DNA of 64,000 nt, taken from the NCBI GenBank assembly GCA_011033025.1, contig WFMF01000049.1, positions 434,001 through 498,000 of the forward strand, read 5' to 3'. Shown here piece after piece: positions 38,501 to 53,500 of the stretch (the stretch's first letter is position 1; every line of letters starts with the position of its first letter). The notes under the pieces were generated by a model, which saw nothing but the letters and a program-made list of their open reading frames with translations, had not been told where the DNA came from and did not search any database. A program made the translations under genes and the position numbers. The DNA is from Beroe forskalii (lineage: Eukaryota > Ctenophora > Nuda > Beroida > Beroidae).

Positions 38501-41500
38501 GCATCTACAAAACTACAACAGAGTAGGTTAGTCACTGCCTGAATCAGCGAGGTTCCTAGCGGGCATCTACAAAACTACAACTGAACAGGTTTGTCACTGC
38601 CTGAATCTGCAAGGTTCCTAGCGGGCATCTACAAAACTACAACTGAACAGGTTAGTCAATTCCTAAATCTGCAAGGTTCCTAGCGGGCATCTACAAAACT
38701 ACAACTGAACAGGTGAGTCACTGCTTTAATCTGCAAGGTTCCTAGCGGGCATCTACAAAACTACAACTGAGCAGGTTAGTTGATTCCCGAATCTGCAAGG
38801 TTCCTAGCGGGTATCTACAAAACTACAACTGAGCAGGTTAGTCAATTCCTAAATCAGCAGGGTTCTAGCGGGCATCTACAAAACTACGACTGAGCAGGTT
38901 AGTCACTACCCGAATCAGCGAGGTTCTTAGCGGGCATCTACAAAACTACGACTGAACAGGTTAGTTACTGCCTGAATCAGCGAGGTTCCTAGCAGGCATC
39001 TACAAAACTACAATTGAACAGGTTAGTCACTGCCTGAATCAGCGAGGTTCCTAGCGGGCATCTACAAAACTACAACTGAACAGGTGAGTCACTGCTTTAA
39101 TCTGCAAGGTTCCTAGCGGGCATCTACAAAACTACAACTGAGCAGGTTAGTCAATTCCCGAATCTGCAAGGTTCCTAGCGGGCATCTACAAAACTACAAC
39201 AGAGTAGGTTAGTCACTGCCTGAATCAGCGAGGTTCCTAGCATCATCTACAAAACTACAACTGAACAGGTTTGTCACTGCCTGAATCTGCAAGGTTCCTA
39301 GCGGGCATCTACAAAACTACAACTGAACAGGTTAGTCAATTCCTAAATCTGTTAGGTTCCTAGCGGGCATCTACAAAACTACAACTGAACAGGTTAGTCA
39401 ATTCCTGAATCTGCAAGCTTCCAAGCAGGCATCTACAAAACTACAACTACACAGGTTTGTTCGATGAAAACCAGTTAAAACGAGATGCGCTTCAGGTTGG
39501 TTTCACCAAAACTTCTTACAGAAGATGCTAATTTTAGGTACTGGATATCTTCAAATTACCGGGTAAGGGATATAGATTATAGGTAGTTCTTAATATTCCT
39601 TACCAACTAGATACTGGAAAGAAATGGCAACAGGAACTGACGAAAATTATTGCTAGCCATCACCGATCTGTTGTTATATCGTATGGTTGTTGCCAGGCAA
39701 TGAAACGATACAATTATTCTTCGCTACATAACTTACCTAAGTTCACGAATTTACCCCTCATTACCCAGACATAGGAACTTTATCGTGCCTGATCCTATAT
39801 CAATGAAGCAGTTATCGTGCCATCGTAGACATGAGATACGGAATCGAAATGATTCTTAGAAACTCGGAAACCCATGTTTCGTTGCACGTGCACATGTTTA
39901 ACTGCCTAATTAGTTTATCAAACGTTTTGTATCCAGATATTACAATGCTCTGATATATGCAACGTTTCAAACATATTCTGATCGCAGATACAAATTACCT
40001 AGATACCTGCTTAAATAGGTAGTGGACATGTTTGCAATATCATCATGACACAAGTCTACCCTAGCTGGTTTGGTGACATCAAGAAATGAGAATCATTCTG
40101 AAACCAATATCGCTTTCGTAAAAATGGCGTGCGCGTGGCAATTTCAGAATCTTCCTCAGATAGCGCGACAACAACTGAGTAAATTTATGTTATATCATCT
40201 GACAGGTCCAGGAGCTTCACGGGGCGCTGGAAAGTAAGACCGGACAACTTACTACCCTCGTCTCAACGAACAATGCGCTCAACAAAAAGCTCTCAACCAC
40301 CGAGTAAGATATGTATTTACATAAAATTCACACTTTTACGGTAATGTTTGTAATACCACTCACTCCCTGAATTGGACTGCATCCCCCGGCACTGCACCTC
40401 CTTCCCCTCCTCCTCCTTGGAAATATTGAAATACCGAGATACCTTCCCCCTTTCATTAGTGAAATAGGGATGCTCCTTCAATAGTGAAAAAGGGATGCTC
40501 CTTCAATAGTGAAATAGGGATGCTCCTTCAATAGTGAAATTGGGATGCTCCTTCAATTGTGAAATAGGGATGCTCCTCCAAAAGTGAAATAGGGATGCTC
40601 CTTCAATAGTGAAATAGGGATGCTCTTTCCCCCTTTAGAAGTTTAGAAGGGGAAATAGGGATGCTCGGAGCGTTCTCGAAACTCGCGCTACGTCACGCTT
40701 CACCCTGAAGACCGCGTAGTAAACCTCCTCGATTCCTCGAATCTACGCATTGTAAGATCTACTGCACAAAACTCGAGGCGGAAGTTAGAGCACAGAGTTT
40801 GCTTTGCCGTCAATCGAGCTCCAAAGTTTACAAAATTAGCAGACGTAAGGACTCGCACGATGTAATAAATTATGCAAGTAAGTTATAAATTGTCGGAAAC
40901 TTTTGATTTGTGCTCGATCACGAGGAAGGATGGTAATAGCGCCGCACAGAGAAAGGGAGAGCACGCACATACGAAGATTTGGATAAGCGGTCTCCTACCA
41001 AAGATAGACAGCACTTTCCTCCGCCTGCCCTGGGAGAAGGAGGAGGTTTAATATAAAGCTCTCTTTGCTTACCTGTCCGCCGCTACCGTGTCGTGGCACG
41101 GCGCATCTCTTAGTTCGCTTTTAATTTTCACCTCGGGGTCCTGTCGCTGAAACTGTTCTTCTAAAGCTCTGGACAGTTTATATTATCATCTAAACGCTCA
41201 CTGAAGCTCGCGTCATCTGTTGCCCTTCGTCAGCTACAGTCAACAACCGGAGCAGTTTAGACTCTATAAGCGCGAATAATGGTGCGCGAAGAAAGGTACG
41301 TAAGCCGTAGGGTGCGTCGTTTTTCAATTTTAAGCCATTTTTAAGCCGATTCTCAATGTTTCGTATCGGTTTTAGTCCGTGTTTCGAAACAAAGTTTGCG
41401 CCTTCGTTCGCAATAGATAAACTGTAACTCTTGGTGGATAAATTCCAAGGAATTCCATTCTCTTAAGTCGTAGAGATGGCACTTCAGTGTTAAATGCACG

Positions 41501-44500
41501 AATCAATGGAAGATCCTGATGTCCTGAGTATCCCACTGTCCAACTTTGGCATGCTGCGGGTCTAATACAGGTTTTAGGCCGGTCCATGCCCGCATGAACA
41601 AAGAAAACAAGCACACTCTAGAGTGAGTGAGGGTTGAGAAAGACAGCTAAGAAGAATGATAGATCTGTGTTATCTTTCGGAAGGAGACGATGGCTAAATC
41701 CGAGACTTAGATTATGAGCTGTGACGTCACTGCGTCAGATCACCACCAGCAAAACATGTCACTGTATCAAATCATTCAGTGACTAACCAAGTTATTCATT
41801 CCTGCAACCTTAAGACTCAAATCTGGGTCATTTAACTTCGACATTGTCTCAAGGTATGATAAGTGAACAAGATCAAGAGAGATGCTAGAAAATAGAAATT
41901 GACAACTCGGTGTTCTAGTAGGGGATACTTAAATTGGCTACAATGACAAATACCACATATAAACGTGTCGCTTAACTCAAACACATCACGAGTTCACGAA
42001 TCCTCCCCATCACGTATGACGTTGACTTAAGACTCATCTCCTTCTGTCGCACTATAATATCCGAAGCAGAATTGTTGTTTTTATCATGTGTCCCGTCTTT
42101 TGAAATCATCCCAAATACGCTTCAGCTGGGCACTGAGCTCACGGTCACTTCAGTTCCGTAGAATCTAGCTCGTATGACGAGAATATTGGTACTTACGCGT
42201 TTAAATGGCTGGCATAAGAATGTATTAATTCTTCTTATTCCAAGCTGCATAAACATAAAATTTTATGGTAATCGTCGTAACTCATGGCCGAAGAACGCAT
42301 CATGAGTGGTCATGGTTGCTATGATTCTCCGTTCTAAGTAAACTTTCCATGGTCACGAAGCTAACATCATTCAAAGTTCAATGCGTAATGCCATCTTTTC
42401 ATACTATCATTATAAGAAATTTTCCATCTTACCTTTTCTCATAACTTGCACTTGACCATGATCAATGTCAAGATTCAGTCAATTTGGTCATGTAGGAAAC
42501 GGCTGGTTACCATTTTCACTAAGCCCAGCAACGTTTTTTCTGTTGCCGTTCCGCTTTCGGTTCGCCAAAAGATACAAGTTTACTGTTTTCCGGCTACAGT
42601 CTGTTTTTTCGAATGAAATATTTCAGGTTTGTTTTCGGCGTGAGCCAAAACATACTTATTTATCGGAAAACCGGTCGTTTTTCATGTCCCTGTGGCACGT
42701 AATGCCGTTGATTACCAACCATCTATGTCAAGCCTTTCCCCGATTTTCATGAAACTAAATTGGACTTCTTCCAATTTTACTTTCCTGGTCATCGATCGTG
42801 GATACTTCCGTGTTCAACTTCACGTCTAAAAATGACCTCGTTGAAGCATATCGGTCGGTTCATGGAAGTAGAGTTAAAAGAACGTCACTCATACCTGCCC
42901 TGTCGTTGTTGCTCGAGTGCGCTTCTTTGGAAATGTTTAGTATAAATCTCTATTATCTAATTATCGTTTAAGCAATAAACGAAGTAAATCCTTTTCTCTT
43001 CATCGTTCTTATGGATTTGAAGAAAAAAGTAATAAATTGTGGTGTTTGTCCGTGCTATTTAACAGCGCTTTGCTGAATAAACCCGTAGTTTGAGTTACCA
43101 CTTTAGATGTTCTTCTAAATCATGCATCCTTCTCACACTATGAATCCTACTTCCTTCTAACGTTTTCCCATTTATTGTTCTCGAGTTCTCGGAATTGCGC
43201 CTACTTCTATCGTTTTGAATTAATGCAGTGGCAAGCAGTCACGTGAGTGCTATATTTCCGACGAATGCCGTGCCTGGCGCTCAACTACCCGCTCCCTACC
43301 AACTTTAACTCTGTCGTGCGTGGTACAGCAGGTCATTTATTTGGATTTTTAATCGAACTATTAGTACCTCATGACCAGTTACCGTGGAATTGATCGTCAA
43401 GTAAACGGCTTTTATTATTTTCTCAAACAAAATGAGTAATTATGATGGAAGGGGAGCAGGTTTGAGCGGCATTTTTCATTAAAATAAAGGCATTTTCTAA
43501 GTCATTTATTAAGTAGGCTGCCTCGAATAATATGTGGTAGGAAGTGGCCTCGTTATCATGAATTGAAGTAGGGGTTTAAAGTTGAACGCCTATTTTTGGC
43601 GCAGTTCTGCTGGTTTATTGTCATGACTATTAAATGATTTCCTATTATGAGTGGCAGTGATCCCTCCAACTCTGGCAGCGTGTCTTGGCTCCTCCTGAGT
43701 CTCCTCTCACTGCTGCACCACTTGACAGGATGTGCGTGATAAGAAGACCCTCGCCACAACCTCCCACTTCCTGCACGTACTGCCGCTCATTGATCACAGC
43801 GTCCTATCTGCACTTTACCACACAATTATATCCTCTGCAGTGTGCTTTATATGTTAGCTCCAGAGAGAGAATAAGAGAGGGAGATGTTGGGATGATCGGC
43901 CATCATAATCACTGGCAATACTTGAGTTTTACTGCTCTCTTATTAAAGTCTCACTCCCTATTGCAGATGTTTTGGGTCTTCGATACTTGAATCAGACTTA
44001 ATGCACATGAAGTTTTTGTTTCATTTTGTTATTGCAGATTATGCCTGTCTTCGAGAATCAAATTTTTGCGGGCTTTTCCATTGGATTCTCTTTCGCCGAA
44101 CTTCATAATGACGATGAAGCACGCGAGTTTTTACCCTGTTTCATTCTGCGTGCATCTCCCAAGACTCCCTGAACACTCGACAAAAGAACTGTGTCCTTTT
44201 CTCCGATGAATCTAGGCTATTCTCCTGCGTGGACAAAACCTTTAAACTTTTAAAGCTCATCGAAGCTTTTCCACGAAAAAGGAACTATCTGTTCGTCATA
44301 CCAAGAAGGGAAGGACTTGATGCCATCATCTTTCATGATGGGTAACTATTCCAATGCCATCTGATATCATGTCATGAGTCTGTTATAATGAGTTGTTCGG
44401 TACCGTGATGCCTCCCTCCATTAGGACAAACAATGCGGTTACAAGTGGTGCAATGGTCCTTCGAATGCTCCAGCTATACTCGGCTCCGCCTATCTTTTCT

Positions 44501-47500
44501 ACGCTCCCTTAAAAAGAGACTCTGTCTCAATAGCAGCCGTTTCCGAGTGACGGTGTTGGGAGTGTTTAACACGACAAACTGATGACGCCAATGCCGCCTC
44601 GTTGCCGTGCAACCCTCTCGTATCCGATGATAGTTCCAACTTCTATATCCTGGACATGTCACGTGACAGCATAAATTTGTCATGCCTACCCGGCATATAT
44701 CAGTTTGTAAAACACGGTAATATCATAAGCTGCATATGTATTTCAAACTACTAGTCACTTAAAGCATTATCCGCCGCGAAAGATCATTATGCAATCACCG
44801 TTTTCCGGTGAACTTTTTACCTTTTTCAAGGTTACTTTGAGAATGTTTCCTAATTGCTGCATCCTTGTGCTGTAGCATCTCAGACTTAGAACCCAACCAT
44901 TTCCACTTCTGTTTCCTTTTCGTGGACGGTAGTATTACGGCAGAATTGATTAACTTTTTTCACGTTGATTTTTGGTAATTTTCCTGGTTGGTTTTTAAAC
45001 ACTTTTCACCCAAAAAAGTCGTACGATTGAATGGTTTCCTACTAAGGAGTTGTCGATCAGTCACGTGAGTCAGTGATTTGTTTATAAACATTTTTTAATA
45101 AAACTGTTTATGCAACTTATGTACGAGTGGCAATATAGGCAAAACGGGGTATTTATTTCCCATATTCTGAGTTTTAACTTTCCCTGCTTGAATCAGTCCG
45201 AGTTTTTTGGTGTCATAAAGTGATAACATAGAAAAAAATAGATAGCCCGTAATGAACAGGTTTAGTTTACAGCTTTTATTATACTTTTGATAACTATTTA
45301 TGACAGGAGTCAGTAAAAATAAAATCCATGACGTGCTCGAAGGGTAGATCATCTGAAAAATAATTCTAGTTTGACTTGTTTTGCTTTATGGCCTTATGGG
45401 GACTCCCAGGATAAAATCACCTTTTCTACAAAGTCATTAAGTATAATCTCTATCTTTACACCTTCACACTGCACATTTAATAAGCGGTTACATGTCGAAG
45501 TGGTATCCGAATACCGCAACATACATGTCGAGGCGAAGCCGAGACTGTGTTCGTTGGATAATGGACTCGGCGTGCCGAGTTCATGTTCATTGTATCCTTA
45601 TCAAAGGTATACGGTCATAAGCTGAGATCTGGTTTCACTCATGATACCATCTCCTCCTCAGGGCTGAACTGAAAGAACTGAAGTCGAAGATGTCCGACGT
45701 GGAGTCCGTTAATGAGAAGGTAATTAAACGCGATTATCTTAGCAACTCGGTATTTTATCAGCTAATATACTGACAAAATACATATATCTTTTTATTCAAA
45801 ATCACAAATAGGATACACAACAAATTATACATTGTCACTTGCCCTATATAAAATGATTCTTGAAACATGACTTGAGCTGTCAATTAACTGATGTATGATT
45901 GTGTGCAGCTACAAGACGCGAACAGGACGATTGCGCGGCTGAAGGGTGAGATCCTGAAGTTGAGCACGGAGGCTCAGAACGCGCAAAATGCGGGGAACAC
46001 TATGGACGATGCCATGATAGAGGAGAACGAGGAGCTCAAAACCAAGGTATCAGCTGGAGAATGAACTTTAATAAACCAAGGTATTAGTTGGGGGATGAAG
46101 TCAAAACCAAGGTATCAGCTATTCAGCTGGGGGGATTTAAATTAAAAACAAGGTATCAGCTGGGGGATGATTGATGAAGTATCAGTTGCAGTATTAGAAT
46201 GATAACTTGGTGAATAATGTATGTGGTAGAAAGTGGCCTCGTTATCATGAATTGAAGTAGGGGTTCAACTTTGGGCGCCTATTTTTGCGCAGTTCTACTG
46301 GTTTATTGTCATGACGTTTTCATCGATGATACATAGACAAGTGTGGGCATGAATTAAGTGGCGTTTGGGGTGAATTTTAAGTTGATAAGACGGCTGATAA
46401 TTAACTATCTTTTTAAATTTTCAGATAGAAAAGTTGGAAGAGATAAAAGCAGCCCTGCTAGGTGATATACAGAGTCTACAGGAACAACTGGAAGAGGTAT
46501 GTTTTATAAAAGGATGCTCCATCATTTTCATTATAGAGTTAACACTTATCTCATTCGGGTTGCTCCTTATGAAACGTACGACATTTTCATCCGTTCACTG
46601 ATAAGCAACACTATAGATCTCTAAAATAGTTTTCAGCATCACGTGATAACTTAATCACGTGATACCCGTGTGAACAGGCCCTAGATGAGATAGATGAGTT
46701 GAACGAGAAGTTAGAAAAAGCAACGACAGCCTCCGTGCCCATTCCTTCCACCCCTTCCGAGCACAGCGAATCAGTGCTGGAGGTGAAGCGCATGCTCGAG
46801 GAGGTCATTGACCAGAAAACGCAAGTTATCGAGCAAAAGTCCCTCGAAATCGAGGAGATGAAGGAGGTTTTGGAGCAGAAATCCCGCGAAATAACGGACC
46901 TAGAGGGGAAAGTAAGCGAGCTGGAAAAAACGGTCGAGCAACTGACTGATAACTTGTCGAAAGCAAACCGCAAGATATCAGAATCAGAGCTAATGATCAA
47001 GCAGCGGGACTCGGTGATTGGCGAGAGAGATAGCGAGCTAAATCAGCTGAAGAAACGGAAGACTATATCAGACCTGAAGCTGATGGTGGCTCCCATGAAG
47101 GTTCCCATGTCTCCTGTGTACTGTGCTAATTGTGGTGCCTATTCTACCCTCTGAGCAGGACAAGGATCGTGTGCCAGCTAACTTCCTGCTAACCGTCGTT
47201 ATGTATGTCGTAACTTAACGCATGTTATTATGTCGTGGCTACTTCCGCTGATTCACGGTAGTTGCCGTTAATTATTCCTCGGTGTGTTTCATCTGGTTTA
47301 GTTGTCAAGGGAAGTCAAATGTCGTTAGGAATAGTTCCTTCATTGGTCATTCAATGTCAGAGTTTATGGGTAATTCCTGGCTGAATTATTGAATATCCAA
47401 AGAAACCCTTTAAACGACAAATAGCAAAATCTGTAAACTTTGTCTGATCTTTTGGTATGTTTTTTAACTTTTAAAAAACCATTGAGTTTTCCCAAATGGG

Positions 47501-50500
47501 CATCCATGTTCAATAAAATTTATCTTTGGGAGAATTCACTCTCCTGACACTGCCGTATAAACGCCCAGGACTGTGAAGCAATCGCCTGAAGACTTCATTT
47601 AGGACTTGATAAGTTAATAATTGTTGTTTTAATAGATTTCTGAAAACTGGATTCAGGAAATATGGAGTGGGCGCTTGCCGTTTGCCAAAATTTTGATTTA
47701 TTGATTCGTTGAAATAAATACAGCTAAAATCACTTCCTCGTTGGTCTAAATTCTGCCGTTTAAGCTCTGTCTGAGCATCTAATCAGAGCTGATTATCATA
47801 TAAAAGTCACATGCCCGTTCGGCGGCAGCGTTTGAAAATAGGATTGCCGCTTGCGTGTCTACATCTGATCTCATGCCCGGCTGGATGTCGACGGCTTTGC
47901 TCGAATAAGGCTATGACGAAGCAATAACGTCCTTCACCCTTCCTAATAATGTAATAGCCCTCCCTATTTTGGGTATTTTACCCTGTTTATATCGTTAGCG
48001 ATAATTTCCCACCAGTTCCAGTGTTTTGATTGTAGTAAGTGAACAGTTCAGTTGAAGTTCAGAGTTACAGATCATTGTTAAATGGGTTAAGCTGGAAAAA
48101 TCATTCCATATGTTTAGTGGTTACTAATTACAGAGTTACATATTTCATGGATGATACGCGGTATACCCTTTTGCCAAATAAAGGTTTATGAAGAGGTTTA
48201 TAATCAATCTCTTCGGTTTTTAATAGGCATTACTTTTAGAAGGGGTTATCAGAACCAATCTAACATTTTACCCACCATTTCAAAGGAAGGCATAGTGCCT
48301 AAAGCCCAATGCCCTCGCACCTTATTGGCACTTATTCTAAACGATCAAATAACTTTTCAATTGATCAAATAACGAAGATGAAGTACAAACTAAAAGCAGT
48401 TCTCATTATAGGAATATCGCTAGCTCCTCTTGAAATATTTGAGTCTTGAGTTTTCATATGTTTCAGTGAACTGATAACAATAGCATCAAGTGGCTATAAA
48501 CTGTATCTTTGGATTTCATCTGTGGAAAGGAGGAAAAGTATAAGGATTCATTCCAGAATTAATTTCCAATTACACGTTCCGTTTCAGGAGAAAGACATAA
48601 ACGACAAAGCATCTAAGGAAATGAGGGAAGCCAATGGCATCATCGAAGAACTCCGTGCTCAACAAGGTGATATTCTCTTCTTCAATTTGAACTATTATCT
48701 TCGTGTGGTAGAAGATGTCATTTCCGATGAATTTTCCACATTACCCTCTTCTAACGCATTGAAGACCATCTAGACTAACAACTTGTGTGAACCTAAGTTG
48801 TCGTTCTGAAAAACAAATTCAGCTAACAAATTCAAATCACTCTATAATAATTATCCTCACACAACTCCCTCTCCCCAGCAAAGCTGGAGTGTGACTGGCT
48901 AGAGTCGGAGAACAAGAACACCTCCCTGGAAGAGAAAGTGCAGGAGCTGGAGTCCCAAGTGGCGGACTTACTGGATCAAATTAAACGTGAGTACTCGAGA
49001 AGTGCTCCTGTGTGCTGTGTGTACTGTGTGTTTCTGGGGTCATTACCACTGTACTGCCGACTTTATAACTTGTGTTCTGTGAAGCCGCTACCACACAGTA
49101 CCAGTCTACTTACCTCCTTAATTCCCTCCCTTCTTCCCTCCTTCTTCCTCCCTCCTTCCTCTCTCCTTCCTTCCTCCTTCCTCCCTTCTTCCTCCCTACT
49201 TCCTCCCTAAAACCCTACCACTGCCCTGGACGGAGCGCTCTGCTGACCACCACTATACGGACCAGTCCACGAGAAGAGAGAATTAACCAGGCTGTACTTT
49301 AATGCTGTGTATAGGAGCGGTAATAGTCTACGTTACAGTCTGCATAATTCCCTGCAGTGTACTTCTCACAGTCTGCGCAGAATCCTCTCTATCTCTCTTT
49401 AAGATATTTTACCTTCTCTTTCCTCCGCATACATCCCAGCTATACAAGTTGTATATACTACCATCCAACTATTGTATATATCATGGTTACTTGTGATGTT
49501 TACTGTATTAACTGCTCCGTCTTCGTCTGCAAGTGCCTCAAGGCCGTACCTCGATACGCCGATCATGAAGACTGTAATCAGGTGGAGGGTAAGTATACTA
49601 TAGGTTGTTGTCTGTACTGCCTATTATTTAGTTGAAATACCTTGGACATTTCATGCTCTGAATGTTGTTATTGTATACTGAATAGATTGCTGCAACCAAT
49701 ACACACGCAGTCTTTACTCCCGGATCTGTCTTTAGTTTGCCTCTACTGTTTATTAGCTTTACATTGTTTCGATCAGGATTCAGGTGTCAAAGTCTAATGA
49801 TATCATTAAAAGAATCGGGGCTTTCCGAGGTCAATTTCCGGTTATCGTTCTTTCTGAACGTGGAGAAAGTCACATTTTTCAGTAGCTTTTTTACTACATA
49901 AAAAGTAAATCGAGAAAGATGCGAGTTTTAAAGTCCTTGATTTCCTTGTAATTGCAATGCGCGTTGGTGCGCGCGGACTTCTAACGCGTTTGCCTAGAAT
50001 TTATAATTGAAATCTGTTTATAATTTTCGACATAGGCTGGGCCTGAACTTGTTAGTTATATGTTCTAAGTTTCAATCGAGCCGGGAGCCGAGTGACACAT
50101 ATTAATTTTTAAAGTGAACTTGCCCGTGGCCAAATATCATCACAAAATGGTGATTTATAATTTAATCGAAAGCCGGCTCTGTCAGAAAATCGACCTCGGA
50201 CCCCCAACCCCTTATTAAATGAGTTTGAGCTAAATGGTTTGAGTATTATTCTTTAGATAGTACATTTTATCAAAATTAAGCTCTGTAATTTGCAAACTTC
50301 CGCAATACGGCGGAAGTTCGAACGATTCGAACCCCTGTCTTTTCGAACTTCCGTCATGTTTGGCGACGGAAACTTCAAACCTTCCCCCTCCTTCCTGAAA
50401 TGTTAAGCATCTAACACTCCATCGTCAGATGAGAAGGAAGTTACAAAGGAGCTGCTGGAACAGGCTGAAAACGAGTCTTCCTCCCTAACTACCAGAACTA

Positions 50501-53500
50501 GGTTTGGTTTCCTAAATTTGATTACTCACTGGGCCGTTGTGCTCCATTTATTAAACATCCATTGTAACATTGACTACTTCTCCTGCAAAGTTGACCCAAA
50601 AAGATCGTTATTCTAAATCTTTGCAAAGCGTCTTACCCTCAACACTCCAATGGAGTGGCTCAATATTTGTATCGATTCTCGTTATTAACTACTTTCTACC
50701 CTTTCGTGCTGCGTCAATATCATTCGCAATATCTGAGTTCTAATTTCTTAACATATCTTTCGCCCCTCCTTCTACCTCACCTCTCCTCATCCCCATACTC
50801 CTCTGCCCCTTGCCCCTCTTTTTACCCCTCTCATCTTTACCCCCCCCCCTGCTCCTTGCCCCCCCCCTCTTTGACCCTCCACCCCTCACTCTCTGTCCCA
50901 CCCCAGGAGGGAAATGCAGGAGTTACAGAGCACCTCCAATGACTTGAAGCAGTGTGTTGATGACCTCCGCTCCGAACTCAAGCTCAAGGACTCGAAGATA
51001 GAGGAGCTCACTGACGATAACGCGGCTCTTCAGAGGAAACTCGGCAAACTCCAACCCTCCCTTGAGTCCTATGAGGAGGTAAGAATGGTAGATTATGGTG
51101 AGGTTATAGTAAGGGCTATAAATAGTAAATTGATGATGCATTTCCGTCTACTTTAATGTGAGCAACTCGGAATAGTCACTACTTCTCTACTACTAGTATT
51201 CTTATATTCGAAGGTATTTTGTAATATCCCAGAAATACGTGTTTTTGTCAAGGGCAGATCTTGCTCATGCTATGGTGGCTTAGTAGCCTACTTAGTACTT
51301 ATTAAAACTTTAATATAAAATCGTGATAAATGGCGGTAAATCGTGATAAATGGCGATACTCGTGATAAAAGAATGGATATAAGGAAGTTCGTGGAGTCGG
51401 TCTCTGGATCCAAGGCACTGGTTGTCACAATATTACCACATGATATTGTAAGATTCCGAAGAAATGTTTACTGCGTATTTAGCATGTTGTGAAATGACAA
51501 TGAGGAAGCCACTATCTCGTGAGTCCTAGGACCGGATGGTTTAAGTTCGCCGTACCAAGCGAATCCTCTTCATTTTCTTGTATCGTGCTAGACGTTGTTG
51601 TCTCCGTCGCTTATTGTAACAGTGTCACCACCCAGCGATCTATTGTTATATTGCAAGGGAAGGTGAGCTAATTTCAAGATTATATTGGTGGGTATTTATT
51701 AATGGAGTATCTGTAAGTATAACTATGAAGTATGAAGTTACTTCCACCAAAGTCTGTTCACATGAAGTGACAAGTTAGTAAGAAGGTGTTGCCGTATTGG
51801 TCTGTATAACATTGCTGTTAAACCCTACCTCAAGCATTGCCCTTGCCCCTTCTCAACTGTTAGGCAAAATTCAAAAAGAAAATAATTGGCAAGGTGTAAG
51901 CCTCAGACATATCATGATACTACTGTGACCTTTACAGTTATAATCTTTGATCCCAAATAAGGAGATTATGAGATTGCTAAATATCGCAAAGAAATTCGCT
52001 GTAATGACTGCTAGCATACCATTTTGACAAACTTAATGCTCTAATGCTCCATTATAAATAAACATACACGTGAAACTGTGATAGGTAGCCAAAACTTTGA
52101 TCGCACTCAGTGATAATTCGTGTCCTAATGATAAAGCTGAGCTCGGTATTCTTATTTTCCCAAATATGCTCCAGTTAATATTTTCTGATGGACGAATAAA
52201 TTTACCATCATTATGATAATGTGATGACTTTATATCATAATGGCTCGTGCTGTGGTTTTTATGAATTGCATATTAAAATGCTCATCATCTCAAAACATCC
52301 TAAAGAGCGTCGCCATGACAACACTTTCTGTCAATAATAATCGTAAATTGTGTGGTTGTCATTCGATACAGTATGTTTTTGTTTGATGTTCATCAGATGT
52401 TCTGGAGATCAGCACATCAGTAATCTCATAGTATTGTGATTCATTACGTTTGGCCTTATTTTGTTACCTGTTGCTCTTCTCTGAAACCGCTCATCAGATG
52501 ACCTTGTCCTCCCATTACCCCTAGTAAGCTAGTAGTACATAATACCCAGTAAAATGCTGACTGCTGATGGCACTACGAATAACCTGGCCTATCTGACCTT
52601 CTCCACCTCTACTCAGTACTCCTCCTCGGTCTATTACTTCCCCAACACCTGCCACCTGCACCTGGTAGGATTACCACTTCTCTACAGTCATTTATCAAGT
52701 GATGTCTCATAGTGATTTCTCTATTGATGCCTCTGTTGATGTCTCTATTGATTTCTCCATTGACGTCTCTAGTGATGTCTATATTGATGTCTCTTTTGAT
52801 TTATCTAGTGATGTCTCATAAAGATGTCTCATTGTCTCATAATGATGTCTCTAGTGATTTCTCTATTGATGCCTCTATTCCCTAGTGATAATGACTGTGA
52901 AGTCATTATCCGGGGAGTCCCTCGGTACACTGAGACACTGCCCAGTAGCCTCAGGGCTGGGGGACTGCCCGGACCTCTCGCAGATCTGTCCTTCATTTAG
53001 TAGTCGTCATTACCACGCTACACAGTGGTGGATAGATCACGCTATCTCGTCTCTCCCTCGTGCTTACATATCCCTCTCCTTCCTCGTATATATCTCACAC
53101 CAGATCTTAGAAATGTCAGTGAAGTTGTGATGTGCCGCGCGTACTCGCGTTATTATACCTACTCCTTCGTCCTAATAGGTCGGCGTGAATATTCCTTTTG
53201 TCCTCCTATATCCTCCTCCTCCTATATCCTCCTCCACGCTCATATCTATCTTGTCAGTGTTGTGTGTGTTTTAGATATGATATTATGATATTTAGCCTCG
53301 TATCATTCTTTTGTTTGGTCAAGTCAATAGCTCTCCCTCTTCTCATCAGTCTTCTCTTCTTCCGATATCCTCGGTATTTCCTTCTCCTTCATCCCCACTT
53401 TTATTCTCTGCCTTCTTCTCCTTTACGCATCGTTTCCTGGTTTACCAGCTCCCGTGTTCAAGGAATAGACGTGAAGACGTCTAAACGTTTCTCTTCCTTT

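Noticed and set aside
43685-43990. 101-codon frame in the intron before exon 24
   Set aside because: There is no compatible splice site pair linking it to the candidate first exon or to exon 24, and its composition is not protein-like.
49515-49587. Possible extra exon ending in a strong donor (GGAG|GGTAAGT context)
   Set aside because: No acceptor gives the phase 1 entry needed after exon 29, and exons 29 and 30 already join in phase.
52552-52665. Open, less AT-rich segment ending CACCTG|GTAGGA
   Set aside because: No convincing acceptor and no coiled-coil content. Exons 31 and 32 join without it.
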